From TMP-86 sp039807285 (lineage in GTDB: Bacteria; Pseudomonadota; Gammaproteobacteria; Steroidobacterales; Steroidobacteraceae): a DNA stretch of 64,000 nucleotides. Within the stretch, counting starts at the first letter, position 1; every line of letters starts with the position of its first letter. The notes below the pieces were generated by a model. It was not told the DNA's origin. It did no database searches and was given only the letters and a program-made list of their open reading frames with translations. The DNA lies in NCBI GenBank assembly GCA_044226785.1, contig JBGAGK010000003.1:162327-226326 (forward strand), read 5' to 3'. Shown here one piece after another: positions 46,769-55,848 of this stretch. The translations under genes and the position numbers were made by a program.

Positions 46769-47773
46769 TCACAGACCGTCGCGGTCCTCGTCACGCTTCA
46801 GGCCCGGGGGCGGCCAGTTGTCCACGCGCATGCCCAGAGTCAGCCCGTGGCTCTCGAGCACTTCCTTGATTTCCGTGAGCGACTTCTTGCCCAGATTGGG
46901 TGTGCGCAGCAATTCCACTTCGGTCCGCTGCACCAGATCGCCGATATAGTGGATGTTCTCCGCCTTCAGGCAGTTGGCGCTGCGGACCGTGAGCTCGAGC
47001 TCGTCCACGGGACGCAGCAGGATCGGATCGAACTGTGTCTCAGCGGCCTTGGCCACCGACTCGTCCTGGCCCTGCAGATCCACGAATACCGAGAGCTGAT
47101 CCTTGAGGATGCTGCCGGCACGCCGGATGGCCTCTTCAGGATCGATGGTACCGTTCGTCTCGATGTCGAGGATGAGCTTGTCCAGGTCGGTGCGCTGCTC
47201 CACGCGCGCGCTTTCCACGTTGTAGGTCACCTTGCGGACCGGGCTGAACGAGGCATCGAGCTGCAGCCGGCCGATGGGACGGGACTGCTCATCGAACGCA
47301 GTGCGCTGGATGGCGGGACGATAACCGCGGCCCCGCTCCACCTTGAGCGACATGCTGAGCTCCCCGGCCTTGGTCAGGTTGGCAATGACGAGGTCCGGGT
47401 TCTGGATCTCGAGGTCATGATCGCCGGCGATGTCGCCCGCGGTGACCGGTCCAGGGCCCTTCTTGTGCAGGCGCACTTCAGCCACATCCCGCGTGTGCAT
47501 CCGGATGGCGACGGCCTTCAGGTTCAGAAGGACATCGACCACGTCTTCCTGCACGCCCTCGATGGCCGTGTATTCATGCAGCACGCCTTCGATCTCGGCC
47601 TCGGTGATGGCCGCTCCGGGCAGCGAGGACAGCAGCACCCGCCGCAGCGCATTGCCCAGGGTGTGCCCGAAACCGCGCTCGAACGGTTCGATGACGATGC
47701 GCGCATGACGCGGCGAAAGCGGCTGCACTTTCACGACGCGCGGCTTCAAGAATTCGTTGATGGATCCCTGCAT
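46769..47773 (-). CDS. rpoA: RNA polymerase alpha subunit
   Basis: 334 aa from ATG 47773 (AGGTG upstream at 8 nt), starting QGSINEFLKPR. The N-terminal domain for dimerisation includes FERGFGHTLGNALRRVLLSS. The C-terminal domain for UP-element and activator contact includes LVQRTEVELLRTPNLGKKSL. It is placed between rpsD and rplQ as in most gammaproteobacteria. Confidence 0.97.
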   Translation of the reverse strand: MQGSINEFLKPRVVKVQPLSPRHARIVIEPFERGFGHTLGNALRRVLLSSLPGAAITEAEIEGVLHEYTAIEGVQEDVVDVLLNLKAVAIRMHTRDVAEVRLHKKGPGPVTAGDIAGDHDLEIQNPDLVIANLTKAGELSMSLKVERGRGYRPAIQRTAFDEQSRPIGRLQLDASFSPVRKVTYNVESARVEQRTDLDKLILDIETNGTIDPEEAIRRAGSILKDQLSVFVDLQGQDESVAKAAETQFDPILLRPVDELELTVRSANCLKAENIHYIGDLVQRTEVELLRTPNLGKKSLTEIKEVLESHGLTLGMRVDNWPPPGLKRDEDRDGL

Positions 47774-47827
47774 GGATGGCACCTGCTGACTTGGATGCCG
47801 GCGACCCACATGGCCGCCGGCGCACGA

Positions 47828-48451
47828 TTACTTCGAATACAACTCGACGACCAGACTCTCGTTGATGTCGGGCAGGATCTCCTGCCGGTCCGGCACCGAT
47901 TTAAGGACACCCGACATCTTCTTGTCGTCGACTTCGACCCACTCCGGAAAACCGACCTGCGTCGCGATGGCCAGCGCCGCCTGCACCCGCGTCTGTTTCT
48001 TCGCGCGCTCGCGCAGGCCTACCACATCGCCGGCCCTGCACTGATAGGAAGCGATGTTGACCAGCTTCTCGTTGACTGCCACGCCCTTGTGCGCGACCAG
48101 CTGTCGGGCTTCGGCTCGCGTAGCGGCGAAGCCCATGCGGTACACCACGTTGTCGAGGCGGCACTCGAGCATCTTCAGCAGCGTTTCACCCGTGGCGCCC
48201 GGGCGGCCGGCGGCCTTGTGGTAATAGTTGCGGAACTGACGCTCCATGACGCCGTACATGCGGCGCAATTTCTGCTTCTCGCGCAGCTGCAGGGCGTATT
48301 CCGACAGACGCTGCTTGCGTTCGCTCTTCACGCCACCCGGGGGCACCTCGAGCTTGCACTTGGACTCCAGGGGTTTGACCCCGCTCTTGAGGAACAGGTC
48401 GGTTCCTTCACGACGGGAGAGCTTGCACTTCGGACCTGTATATTTGGCCAT
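47828..48451 (-). CDS. rpsD: 30S ribosomal protein S4
   Basis: 207 aa, close to E. coli's 206. It begins AKYTGPKCKLSRREGTDLFL, has the S4 RNA-binding domain (LECRLDNVVYRMGFAATRAE) and ends ESLVVELYSK. It is a primary 16S binder and in enterics represses the alpha operon. It is 18 bp after rpsK. Confidence 0.97.
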   Translation of the reverse strand: MAKYTGPKCKLSRREGTDLFLKSGVKPLESKCKLEVPPGGVKSERKQRLSEYALQLREKQKLRRMYGVMERQFRNYYHKAAGRPGATGETLLKMLECRLDNVVYRMGFAATRAEARQLVAHKGVAVNEKLVNIASYQCRAGDVVGLRERAKKQTRVQAALAIATQVGFPEWVEVDDKKMSGVLKSVPDRQEILPDINESLVVELYSK

Positions 48452-48469
48452 GCCTTGGAACCTTGCGAC

Positions 48470-48892
48470 TCAGACGCGACGCTTTTTCGGAGGGCGACAG
48501 CCGTTGTGGGGTATCGGCGTGACGTCCTCGATGTTGGTGATCTTCAAACCGCAGCCGTTGAGGGCGCGCACGGCGGATTCGCGGCCGGGTCCCGGACCCA
48601 TGACGCGCACCTCGACGTTCTTCACGCCGTGCTCCTGCGCGGCGGTACCGGCACGCTCCGCGGCAACCTGGGCGGCAAATGGTGTGGACTTGCGCGAGCC
48701 GCGAAAACCGCAGCCACCCGAAGTCGCCCATGACAGGGTGTTGCCCTGCCGATCGGTGATGGTGATGATGGTGTTGTTGAAGGAGGCATGCACGTGCGCG
48801 ATGGCATCGAGCACGTTCTTGCGCACCTTCTTGCGGGCCGGCTTTCCGGCCTTGTCCGCGCCCTGCGCGGAAGCTTGCTTGTTGTCAGCCAT
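48470..48892 (-). CDS. rpsK: 30S ribosomal protein S11
   Basis: 140 aa. It has an N-terminal basic extension, then AHVHASFNNTIITITDRQGN, and the conserved end PIPHNGCRPPKKRRV. It is part of the platform of the small subunit, 22 bp after rpsM. Confidence 0.97.
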   Translation of the reverse strand: MADNKQASAQGADKAGKPARKKVRKNVLDAIAHVHASFNNTIITITDRQGNTLSWATSGGCGFRGSRKSTPFAAQVAAERAGTAAQEHGVKNVEVRVMGPGPGRESAVRALNGCGLKITNIEDVTPIPHNGCRPPKKRRV

Positions 48893-48914
48893 GGATGGAT
48901 ATCAGTCCCGGTGA

Positions 48915-49295
48915 TTACAGTTTGCCCGGCGGCGCGTTCATCTTGACCGCCTGCTTGCGTGGACCCTTGCGGGTGCGCGCATTGGTGCGGGTCCGCTGGC
49001 CCCGCATCGGCAGGCCCTTGCGATGGCGGATGCCGCGATAGCAGCCCAGGTCCATGAGCCGCTTGATGTTCATGGACGTCTCGCGGCGCAGGTCACCCTC
49101 CACAGCGAACTTCGCAACCTGCGATCGCAGGGCCGCGACTTCGGCGTCCGTCAGATCCTTGACCTTGACCTGGCGCTTCACGCCAGCCGCATCGCAGATG
49201 TCCTGCGCGCGCGAACGGCCGATGCCGTAGATATGGGTCAGTCCGATGAGGATGTGCTTGTTCATCGGGATGTTGATGCCGGCGATACGCGCCAT
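48915..49295 (-). CDS. rpsM: 30S ribosomal protein S13
   Basis: 126 aa, starting ARIAGINIPMNKHILIGLTH. It has the helix-two-turns-helix region and a basic tail (RGQRTRTNARTRKGPRK). It forms bridge contacts at the subunit interface. It is the first gene of the alpha operon, with a clear promoter 38-66 bp upstream. Confidence 0.97.
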   Translation of the reverse strand: MARIAGINIPMNKHILIGLTHIYGIGRSRAQDICDAAGVKRQVKVKDLTDAEVAALRSQVAKFAVEGDLRRETSMNIKRLMDLGCYRGIRHRKGLPMRGQRTRTNARTRKGPRKQAVKMNAPPGKL

Positions 49296-49332
49296 CTAGG
49301 TCTCCGCAAGAGTCGCGTCGAAAAAACGCGGA

Positions 49333-49361
49333 ATTTTACCCAAAACAGTCATTTCCAGCAA
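49333..49361 (-). promoter_or_regulatory. Alpha-operon promoter
   Basis: On the minus strand TTGCTG (49356-49361), a 17-bp spacer and TAAAAT (49333-49338) lie in the 97-bp gap between rpmJ and rpsM. This is the only sizeable gap in the ribosomal cluster, so alpha-operon genes can be expressed separately. Confidence 0.65.
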
Positions 49362-49392
49362 TACGTGCAAAAAGTCCCTGATCACGCCTGGT

Positions 49393-49506
49393 TTACCCCT
49401 GGCGCTGCTTGTGCCGTGCATCGGTGCAGATCACGTACACCACGCGGCGGCGGCGCACGATCTTGCAGTTCTTGCAAATCTTCCTGACCGACGGACGGAC
49501 TTTCAT
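49393..49506 (-). CDS. rpmJ: 50S ribosomal protein L36
   Basis: 37 aa from ATG 49506, overlapping the secY stop (ATGA). The zinc-ribbon pattern is Cys11-x2-Cys14 (KICKNCKIV) with a later Cys (VICTDARHKQRQG) and His32. This is the zinc-binding (C+) form of L36. Confidence 0.95.
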   Translation of the reverse strand: MKVRPSVRKICKNCKIVRRRRVVYVICTDARHKQRQG

Positions 49507-50855
49507 TTCTTGCTCCCGATACCCTTGAGGCTCGCCTTCTTCATCAAGCCTTCGTACTGATGCGACATGAGGTGTGACTGAGTCTGTGCAACAAAGTCCA
49601 TGACACCGACCACGATGATCAGGAGCGATGTGCCCCCGAACTGGAACGGGATGCTGGGGTTGCCCATGCGGATGATCTCCGGCACCAGGCACACCCCCAT
49701 GATGTACAGCCCTCCCCACAGGGTGAGCCGTGACAGCACGCGATCGAGGTATTCGGCGGTCTGCTGGCCCGGGCGGATGCCAGGAATGAAGGCGCCCGCC
49801 TTCTTCAGGTTCTCGGCCGTATCACGTGCGTCGTAGACCAGCGCCACGTAAAAAAAGGCGAAGCCGATGATCAGCACTGCATACAGGATCACGTGCAATG
49901 GCTGCCCGTAGTTGAAGGCCGCCGCGACGCGCTGCAAGGCACTCTGCCAGAGGCTGGGATTCGGGGTATTGCCGAAGAACTGTGCCAGCGTGGCGGGAAA
50001 TACCAGCAGGCTCGAGGCGAAGATGGGCGGGATGACTCCGGCCATGTTCAGCTTGAAGGGCAGATGGGTGCTCTGGCCCTGCATCATGCGCCGACCCACC
50101 TGCCGCTTGGCGTAATTGACCTGGATGCGGCGCTGCGCAAGTTCGACATAGACGCAGAACAGGGTCACCGCAATCACCACGACCACGATCAGCAGCACGA
50201 TCAGGGGGTGCATTTCACCGGAGCGCACCATCTCGAGCGTGCCGCCAACCGCCCGCGGCAGTCCGGCCACGATGCCGGCTACGATGATCATGGTGATGCC
50301 ATTGCCGATGCCACGCTCGGTCATCTGCTCACCCAGCCACATCAGGAACAGCGTCCCGGTGGTGATGGACAGGGTCGCGATGAACAGGAACTGCGGGCCG
50401 GGGTTGATCACCAGGTTCCCGCCGGAATGCTGAATGGCCACTGCCGCGCCAAATCCCTGGAATGCTGCAAGTCCCACCGTGCCGTAGCGCGTGTACTGCA
50501 TGAGCTTGCGACGCCCCGATTCGCCTTCCTTGCGGATCTGCGCCCAGGAAGGCACCACCATGGACATCATCTGCACGATGATCGAGGCGGTGATGTAAGG
50601 CATCACGTTCAGGGCCAGGATGGAAAAACGCTGCAGCGCGCCGCCCGAGAACATGTTGAAGATGCCGAGCAACGTGCCCTGCTGCGTGGAGAAAAACGCC
50701 GCGAATCGCGCCGCATCGATTCCGGGCACGGGAATGAACGTGCCCACCCGGTATACCACCAGCGCACCCAGCAGGAACCACAGCCGCTTGCGCATCTCGG
50801 CATAGCGGGTCATGTCCCCCAGGGCGGTGGTCGGATTGCTGTTCGGTGAGGCCAC
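49503..50855 (-). CDS. secY: Preprotein translocase subunit SecY
   Basis: 450 aa with ten transmembrane segments and the usual landmarks, such as FIPVPGIDAARFAAFF in the first periplasmic loop and GVIPPIFASSLLVFPATLAQ. It is the central channel of Sec export, which the many signal-peptide proteins of the RHS loci need. It lies between rplO and rpmJ. Confidence 0.97.
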   Translation of the reverse strand: MASPNSNPTTALGDMTRYAEMRKRLWFLLGALVVYRVGTFIPVPGIDAARFAAFFSTQQGTLLGIFNMFSGGALQRFSILALNVMPYITASIIVQMMSMVVPSWAQIRKEGESGRRKLMQYTRYGTVGLAAFQGFGAAVAIQHSGGNLVINPGPQFLFIATLSITTGTLFLMWLGEQMTERGIGNGITMIIVAGIVAGLPRAVGGTLEMVRSGEMHPLIVLLIVVVVIAVTLFCVYVELAQRRIQVNYAKRQVGRRMMQGQSTHLPFKLNMAGVIPPIFASSLLVFPATLAQFFGNTPNPSLWQSALQRVAAAFNYGQPLHVILYAVLIIGFAFFYVALVYDARDTAENLKKAGAFIPGIRPGQQTAEYLDRVLSRLTLWGGLYIMGVCLVPEIIRMGNPSIPFQFGGTSLLIIVVGVMDFVAQTQSHLMSHQYEGLMKKASLKGIGSKK

Positions 50856-50872
50856 GTCTGTCTTCCGTCGGA

Positions 50873-51313
50873 TCAGCCCAGAGAGCCGCCGGCCGCTTCG
50901 ATGGCGCTCTTCGCACCCTTGGTGGCCTTGATGGCGGCATCCTTGATGGCATACGCCCGGGATACCTTGCCCGACAGGATGATCTTGACCTTCTCCGTGC
51001 CGGCAGGCACCAGATTGGCCTTCATCAGCACCGGCAGGGTCACTTCCGTGCCGGTTACGCGCATCAGGTCATCCAGCGTCAGCTCGGAACGCGTGGCCTT
51101 GATGGCGGAACGGAACCCGACTTTGGGCAGGCGGCGTTGCAGCGGCATCTGACCGCCTTCGAAACCCACCTTGTGATAACCGCCCTTGCGCGCACGCTGG
51201 CCCTTGACGCCGCGGCCGCAGGTCTTGCCCTGACCCGCGGATGCTCCCCGTCCCACCCGCAGGTGGGATCTCTTCGCGCCTTCGGCGGGCTTGATCTGAT
51301 TCAGGCGCATCAT
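50873..51313 (-). CDS. rplO: 50S ribosomal protein L15
   Basis: 146 aa. The Gly/Arg-rich N-terminus (GRGASAGQGKTCGRGVKGQR) that reaches into the 23S core and the C-terminal VSRAYAIKDAAIKA are typical. It overlaps rpmD by 4 nt. Confidence 0.97.
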   Translation of the reverse strand: MMRLNQIKPAEGAKRSHLRVGRGASAGQGKTCGRGVKGQRARKGGYHKVGFEGGQMPLQRRLPKVGFRSAIKATRSELTLDDLMRVTGTEVTLPVLMKANLVPAGTEKVKIILSGKVSRAYAIKDAAIKATKGAKSAIEAAGGSLG

Positions 51314-51495
51314 GCTTTCTCCACTCTCAGCAGGTGGCTGGCGGTCTCCACCATGCCGCGGTTGGCCGGGGTATCGGCGACCACCACCGAGTGCCGGATG
51401 CGGCGCAGACCGAGGCCGCGCGCGGACGCCACGATGTTGCGCAGCTGCCCGTGCAGACTCCTCACCAACGTCACCCTGATCTTTTCATTCGACAT
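51310..51495 (-). CDS. rpmD: 50S ribosomal protein L30
   Basis: 61 aa, of family length, with IRVTLVRSLHGQLRNIVASA and the end MVETASHLLRVEKA. It is placed between rpsE and rplO as in bacteria generally. Confidence 0.96.
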   Translation of the reverse strand: MSNEKIRVTLVRSLHGQLRNIVASARGLGLRRIRHSVVVADTPANRGMVETASHLLRVEKA

Positions 51496-51509
51496 GAACG
51501 GCCCTGCCC

Positions 51510-52016
51510 TCAGGCGGTGATTTCTTCAATGCTCTTGCCACGCTTCGCGGCAAACTGTTCCGGCGAACGGAGCTTGGCCAGCGCATCCATGGTCGCACGC
51601 ACCACGTTGATGGGATTGCGCGAGCCATAGCTCTTGGCCAGCACGTTGCGCACGCCGGCGCACTCGAACACCGCACGCATGCCGCCCCCGGCGATCACGC
51701 CGGTGCCGTCCGCCGCCGGCTGCATGTAGACGCGGGTGGTGCCATGCCGGCCCTTGACCGCGTAGTACAGGGTGTCGTTCTTCAGCGAGACGCTCACCAG
51801 GCTCTTGCGTGCCTGTTGCATCGCCTTGGAGATCGCCACCGGGACTTCGCGCGCCTTGCCATAGCCAAAGCCGACGCGGCCAGCGCCATCGCCCACCACC
51901 GTGAGCGCGGTGAAGCCGAACTGCTTGCCGCCCTTGACGACCTTGGCGACGCGATTGACTGCAACGAGCTTCTCGAGCAGATCATCTCCGGCCATCGGTT
52001 TTTCGATTCTTGCCAT
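51510..52016 (-). CDS. rpsE: 30S ribosomal protein S5
   Basis: 168 aa. It has the double-stranded RNA-binding N-domain (LLEKLVAVNRVAKVVKGGKQ) and the GVRNVLAKSYGSRNPINVVR loop. It works in accuracy and mRNA unwinding with S3 and S4. It is 19 bp after rplR. Confidence 0.97.
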   Translation of the reverse strand: MARIEKPMAGDDLLEKLVAVNRVAKVVKGGKQFGFTALTVVGDGAGRVGFGYGKAREVPVAISKAMQQARKSLVSVSLKNDTLYYAVKGRHGTTRVYMQPAADGTGVIAGGGMRAVFECAGVRNVLAKSYGSRNPINVVRATMDALAKLRSPEQFAAKRGKSIEEITA

Positions 52017-52035
52017 AGGGTCTTCGATGCTCCCG

Positions 52036-52395
52036 TTAGAATTCCAGGCCGGCTTCGCGCGCGGCCTCCGCCAGTGCCTTGACGCGCCCGTGATACAGGA
52101 AACCTGACCGGTCGAAGGCCACGCGGGTGAGCCCCAAGGCCCTGGCCCGCTCCGCGATCACGCGGCCTACAGCCCTGGCCGCTTCAATGTTGCCGGTGGC
52201 TTTGAGTCCCTCGCGCACTTCCTTCTGGACCGTCGACGCGGCGACCAGGACCGATGCCCCGCCCACAGCGATGATCTGCGCGTAGATGTGCTGCGGCGTG
52301 CGGTGCACCGACAGGCGCACGGCGCCCAGTTCGTTGATCCTGGCGCGGCCCCGGCGCGCACGGCGCAACCGGATGTCCTTTTTCTGCAGTTTCAT
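52036..52395 (-). CDS. rplR: 50S ribosomal protein L18
   Basis: 119 aa. The 5S rRNA-binding protein pattern LSVHRTPQHIYAQIIA and the end FLYHGRVKALAEAAREAGLE are clear. It lies between rplF and rpsE. Confidence 0.97.
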   Translation of the reverse strand: MKLQKKDIRLRRARRGRARINELGAVRLSVHRTPQHIYAQIIAVGGASVLVAASTVQKEVREGLKATGNIEAARAVGRVIAERARALGLTRVAFDRSGFLYHGRVKALAEAAREAGLEF

Positions 52396-52399
52396 GGCG

Positions 52400-52930
52400 T
52401 CACTTCTTCTTCGCTTCCTTCAGCGAAATCTTCTCGTCCGAATACTTCACGCCCTTGCCCTTGTAGGGTTCGGGTGCCCGAAAGGCGCGGATCTCCGAAG
52501 CGGTCTGCCCCACCCGCTGCCGGTCCGTCCCCTTGACCAGGATCTCGGTCTGCGAAGGCGTCTCGATGCTGATGCCCTCGGGAATGGGGAACGTGATGGC
52601 ATGCGAGTACCCCAGCGTGAGGTTCAGCGCCTTGCCCTGGACTGCCGCTCGATAGCCCACGCCCACCAGTTCCAGCTTCTTTTCATAGCCCCTGCTCACG
52701 CCGGTGACCATGTTGGCCAGATGCGCGCGCGCCGCGCCGGCCAGCGCATTGGCTCCTTCGCTGGCGCCGGGCTGCACTTCCAGATGCTTGTCCTTCTGCA
52801 CCACCTTGATGCCGTGCTGCAGCGCCAGCGTGAGGCTCCCCTTGGCGCCCTTGATGGTCACGGCTTCGGCACCGATGGTGGCGGTCACGCCTTGCGGCAG
52901 ATCGACCGGCTTCTTTGCGACTCGAGACAT
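52400..52930 (-). CDS. rplF: 50S ribosomal protein L6
   Basis: 176 aa, two L6 repeats: SRVAKKPVDLPQGVTATIGA at the start and PEPYKGKGVKYSDEKISLKE at the end. It binds near the sarcin-ricin loop. Confidence 0.97.
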   Translation of the reverse strand: MSRVAKKPVDLPQGVTATIGAEAVTIKGAKGSLTLALQHGIKVVQKDKHLEVQPGASEGANALAGAARAHLANMVTGVSRGYEKKLELVGVGYRAAVQGKALNLTLGYSHAITFPIPEGISIETPSQTEILVKGTDRQRVGQTASEIRAFRAPEPYKGKGVKYSDEKISLKEAKKK

Positions 52931-52953
52931 GGCTCAACCTTACGTACGAAAAC

Positions 52954-53349
52954 TTACTGGACGACGAACAGCACTTCGCCGCCGGTGCCGGCCGCGCGTG
53001 CCTGCTTGTCGGTCATCACACCCTTGGGCGTGGAAACCACGGCAACGCCGAGCCCGCCCAGCACCTTCGGCAGTTCATCCTTGCCGCGATAGATGCGCAG
53101 CCCCGGACGGCTCACCCGTTCGATGCGGTCGATGACGGGACGGCCATCGTGATATTTCAGGTCCACCGAGACGGCAAGCTTGCCCTCCCCGGAATCCGTG
53201 GTGAATCCGCCGATGAAGCCTTCGTCCCTGAGCACGGAAAGGATGGCAAGTTTCAGCCTGGATGCCCCCATGGTCACGCTGGGCTTGCCGGCGGACTGTG
53301 CATTGCGGATGCGGGTCAGCAGATCGGCGATCGGATCGGTCATGCTCAT
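52954..53349 (-). CDS. rpsH: 30S ribosomal protein S8
   Basis: 131 aa. The start DPIADLLTRIRNAQSAGKPS and the C-terminal STPKGVMTDKQARAAGTGGE that contacts 16S helix 21 are typical. In enterics S8 represses the spc operon. Confidence 0.97.
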   Translation of the reverse strand: MSMTDPIADLLTRIRNAQSAGKPSVTMGASRLKLAILSVLRDEGFIGGFTTDSGEGKLAVSVDLKYHDGRPVIDRIERVSRPGLRIYRGKDELPKVLGGLGVAVVSTPKGVMTDKQARAAGTGGEVLFVVQ

Positions 53350-53359
53350 GATGCGCGCC

Positions 53360-53665
53360 TCACCAGCTCGCCTTGGACAGGCCCGGAATCTCGCCGCGAT
53401 GCGCGGCCTCGCGCAACTTGGTGCGCGCCAGCCCGAACTTGCGGTACACGCCGCGCGGACGCCCCGTGATGGCGCATCGGCGCCGCTGGCGCGTGGGACT
53501 CGCGTCGCGAGGGAGCTTCTGCAGCTTCACCTGCGCTTCGAGCCGTGCCTCCGCGTCAGTCCTGGGGTTGCGGATCGTCTCCTTGAGCGCGGCGCGTGTG
53601 GCGGCGTGCTTCCTGGCGATCTTCACGCGCTTCTTCTCGCGCATGATCATGTTGGTCTTTGCCAT
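53360..53665 (-). CDS. rpsN: 30S ribosomal protein S14 (zinc-free type)
   Basis: 101 aa, the long form without CxxC motifs. It begins AKTNMIMREKKRVKIARKHA and has RQRRRCAITGRPRGVYRKFG. It pairs with the zinc-containing L36 in the same cluster, so only some proteins here depend on zinc. Confidence 0.96.
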   Translation of the reverse strand: MAKTNMIMREKKRVKIARKHAATRAALKETIRNPRTDAEARLEAQVKLQKLPRDASPTRQRRRCAITGRPRGVYRKFGLARTKLREAAHRGEIPGLSKASW

Positions 53666-53677
53666 TCGCTCTTTATC

Positions 53678-54217
53678 CTACTTTCGGAACGGAAAGTTGA
53701 ACGCTTCCAGCAGCGCCCGACCGTGCCTGTCATCCACCGCCGTCGTGGAAATGGTGATGTCCATGCCACGCAGCTGGTCGATCTGGTCGTACTGGATCTC
53801 CGGGAAAATGATCTGCTCCCTGACACCGAGACTGTAATTGCCGCGCCCATCGAAGGAGCGTGCGCTGATGCCGCGGAAATCGCGGATGCGCGGCATGGCA
53901 ATGCTCACCAGCCGGTCCAGGAACTCGTACATGCGCGCGCCGCGCAAAGTCACCTTGCAGCCGATGGCCTGGCCATCGCGCACCTTGAACGTCGCCACCG
54001 ACTTGCGGGCCCGGGTCACCGCCGGCTTCTGGCCACTGATCCTGGCGAGGTCCGCCACTGCGGCATCGATGACCTTCTTGTCGGCCACCGCTTCACCGAC
54101 GCCCATGTTGATGGTGATCTTGGTGATGCGGGGCACCTGCATGGTATTGGACAGGGCCAGGCTCTTCAGGAGCTCGGGGACGATCCGCTCGCGGTACTGT
54201 TGCTGCAACCTTGGCAT
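53678..54217 (-). CDS. rplE: 50S ribosomal protein L5
   Basis: 179 aa. ITINMGVGEAVADKKVIDAA and FRGISARSFDGRGNYSLGV are standard L5 blocks. It binds 5S rRNA and contacts the P-site tRNA. It is 3 bp after rplX. Confidence 0.97.
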   Translation of the reverse strand: MPRLQQQYRERIVPELLKSLALSNTMQVPRITKITINMGVGEAVADKKVIDAAVADLARISGQKPAVTRARKSVATFKVRDGQAIGCKVTLRGARMYEFLDRLVSIAMPRIRDFRGISARSFDGRGNYSLGVREQIIFPEIQYDQIDQLRGMDITISTTAVDDRHGRALLEAFNFPFRK

Positions 54218-54220
54218 GGC

Positions 54221-54538
54221 TCAGGCGTCCACTACTTCGTTGTTCGATTTGAAAAAGCGCACTTTCTTGCCGCTGGCAAGCGTGCGGATGCCCACCCGGT
54301 CGCCCTTCTGCGTGGCCGGATTGAACAGCAGGACGTTGGAAACATGAAGCGGCGCCTCACGTTCGATGATGCCGCCCTGGATTCCGGACTGCGGGTTGGG
54401 CTTCTGGTTCTTCTTGACCATGTTCAGCCCCTCGACCCGGACACGATCGTCGGCCAGCACCTCGATCACGGCACCGCGGCGCCCCTTGTCGCGCCCGGCG
54501 ATGACGACCACGTGATCGCCCTTGCGTATCTTTCTCAT
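54221..54538 (-). CDS. rplX: 50S ribosomal protein L24
   Basis: 105 aa with the KOW motif at the N-terminus (GDHVVVIAGRDKGRRGAVIE). It is an assembly initiator of the large subunit. Confidence 0.97.
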   Translation of the reverse strand: MRKIRKGDHVVVIAGRDKGRRGAVIEVLADDRVRVEGLNMVKKNQKPNPQSGIQGGIIEREAPLHVSNVLLFNPATQKGDRVGIRTLASGKKVRFFKSNNEVVDA

Positions 54539-54548
54539 ATCCGTTCTC

Positions 54549-54917
54549 TCACAGCACTTCGGGTGCGAGTGAAATGATCTTCATGAACTGCACATTGCGC
54601 AGTTCACGCGTCACTGGTCCGAAAATGCGCGTACCAATGGGCTCGAGCTTGTTGGTCAGCAGCACCGCAGCGTTGGTGTCGAAGCGGATCAGCGACCCGT
54701 CGGGGCGACGGACACCACGACGGGTCCGGACCACCACCGCATCGTAGACCTCGCCCTTCTTGACCTTGCCGCGCGGAATGGCGTCCTTCACGCTCACCTT
54801 GATGACATCACCGACGCCGGCATAGCGGCGCTTGGAGCCACCCAGCACCTTGATGCACATCAGGCTCTTGGCACCGCTGTTGTCGGCTACGTTCAGAAAA
54901 CTCTGCAGCTGGATCAC
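54549..54917 (-). CDS. rplN: 50S ribosomal protein L14
   Basis: 122 aa: IQLQSFLNVADNSGAKSLMC at the start and FGPVTRELRNVQFMKIISLA near the end. It is at the subunit interface. It is separated from rpsQ by only 9 bp, so no spc-specific promoter is visible here. Confidence 0.97.
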   Translation of the reverse strand: MIQLQSFLNVADNSGAKSLMCIKVLGGSKRRYAGVGDVIKVSVKDAIPRGKVKKGEVYDAVVVRTRRGVRRPDGSLIRFDTNAAVLLTNKLEPIGTRIFGPVTRELRNVQFMKIISLAPEVL

Positions 54918-54926
54918 GGCAGCACC

Positions 54927-55214
54927 TCAACCTGCGCGGGCACGTTCGACGACGCGCACCAGAATCCACGACTTGCGCCGCGACATGGGCCGGCACGGCT
55001 TGATGGTCACGGTGTCGCCCTCCCTGCTCTCGCTGTTGGCATCATGTGCCAGCAGTTTGGTCGTGCGCCGGATGAACTTGCCATACATCTCGTGTTTGAC
55101 CAGACGCTCCACCGACACGGCAATGGTCTTGCTCATCTTCGTGCTGACCACCTTGCCGGTGAGCAGACGCTGGCCAGGGACCGCATTGTCGGTGCCGGGA
55201 TTGTTCTCGACCAT
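54927..55214 (-). CDS. rpsQ: 30S ribosomal protein S17
   Basis: 95 aa, slightly longer than E. coli's because of an N-terminal ENNPGTDNAV extension. The OB-fold motif GKVVSTKMSKTIAVSVERLV is clear. It is 2 bp after rpmC. Confidence 0.96.
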   Translation of the reverse strand: MVENNPGTDNAVPGQRLLTGKVVSTKMSKTIAVSVERLVKHEMYGKFIRRTTKLLAHDANSESREGDTVTIKPCRPMSRRKSWILVRVVERARAG

Positions 55215-55216
55215 GA

Positions 55217-55417
55217 TTACTTGCCTCCACCCTTCCGGCTCTCGGCCAGCACGGTCTTCACGCGCGCGATATTGCGGCGTACCTTGGAAAACTGGTCGGG
55301 CCTCGCGGCCTGTCCGGTTGCCCGCGCCATGCGCAGGTTGAATTGTTCGCGCCGGAGCTTCAGCAGCTCCTCGCCCAGATCCGATGCGCTTTTCGCGCGC
55401 AAGTCCTTGGCCTTCAT
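55217..55417 (-). CDS. rpmC: 50S ribosomal protein L29
   Basis: 66 aa from ATG 55417, which overlaps the rplP TGA (TGATG). It is a two-helix protein at the tunnel exit (LGEELLKLRREQFNLRMARA). A TTG one codon earlier is unlikely to be used. Confidence 0.95.
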   Translation of the reverse strand: MKAKDLRAKSASDLGEELLKLRREQFNLRMARATGQAARPDQFSKVRRNIARVKTVLAESRKGGGK

Positions 55418-55830
55418 CAACGCACCTGTCGTTTCACGAACGTCGTGGACACCGACAGCTTGGAGGCCGCCAGCCGGAATGCCTCGCGCGCAATGGGCTC
55501 GCTGATGCCTTCCATCTCGAACAACACCTTGCCCGGCAATACCTTGGCCACCCAGTACTCGACATTTCCCTTGCCGCTGCCCATGCGGACTTCCAGAGGC
55601 TTCTGGGTGATCGGCACATCGGGGAAGACGCGGATCCAGATGCGCCCGCCACGCTTGACGTAACGGGAGATGGCGCGCCGCGCCGCTTCTATCTCACGCG
55701 CGGTCATGCGCGCCCGGTCGGTGGCCTTCAGGCCGAATTCGCCGAACGCTACGGTATTCCCGCGCTGCGCCTTGCCGCCGATGCGGCCCTTGAACTGTTT
55801 GCGGAACTTGGTCCGCTTCGGTTGCATCAT
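55417..55830 (-). CDS. rplP: 50S ribosomal protein L16
   Basis: 137 aa, matching E. coli's length. The start is QPKRTKFRKQFKGRIGGKAQ, with GGRIWIRVFPDVPITQKPLE further on. It positions A-site tRNA. Confidence 0.97.
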   Translation of the reverse strand: MMQPKRTKFRKQFKGRIGGKAQRGNTVAFGEFGLKATDRARMTAREIEAARRAISRYVKRGGRIWIRVFPDVPITQKPLEVRMGSGKGNVEYWVAKVLPGKVLFEMEGISEPIAREAFRLAASKLSVSTTFVKRQVR

Positions 55831-55848
55831 GTTGGCTTACCTGGTCAC

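Noticed and set aside
46754..48733. Plus-strand open frame of 659 codons
   Set aside because: Antisense to rpoA, rpsD and rpsK; high GC at third positions leaves long open shadows.
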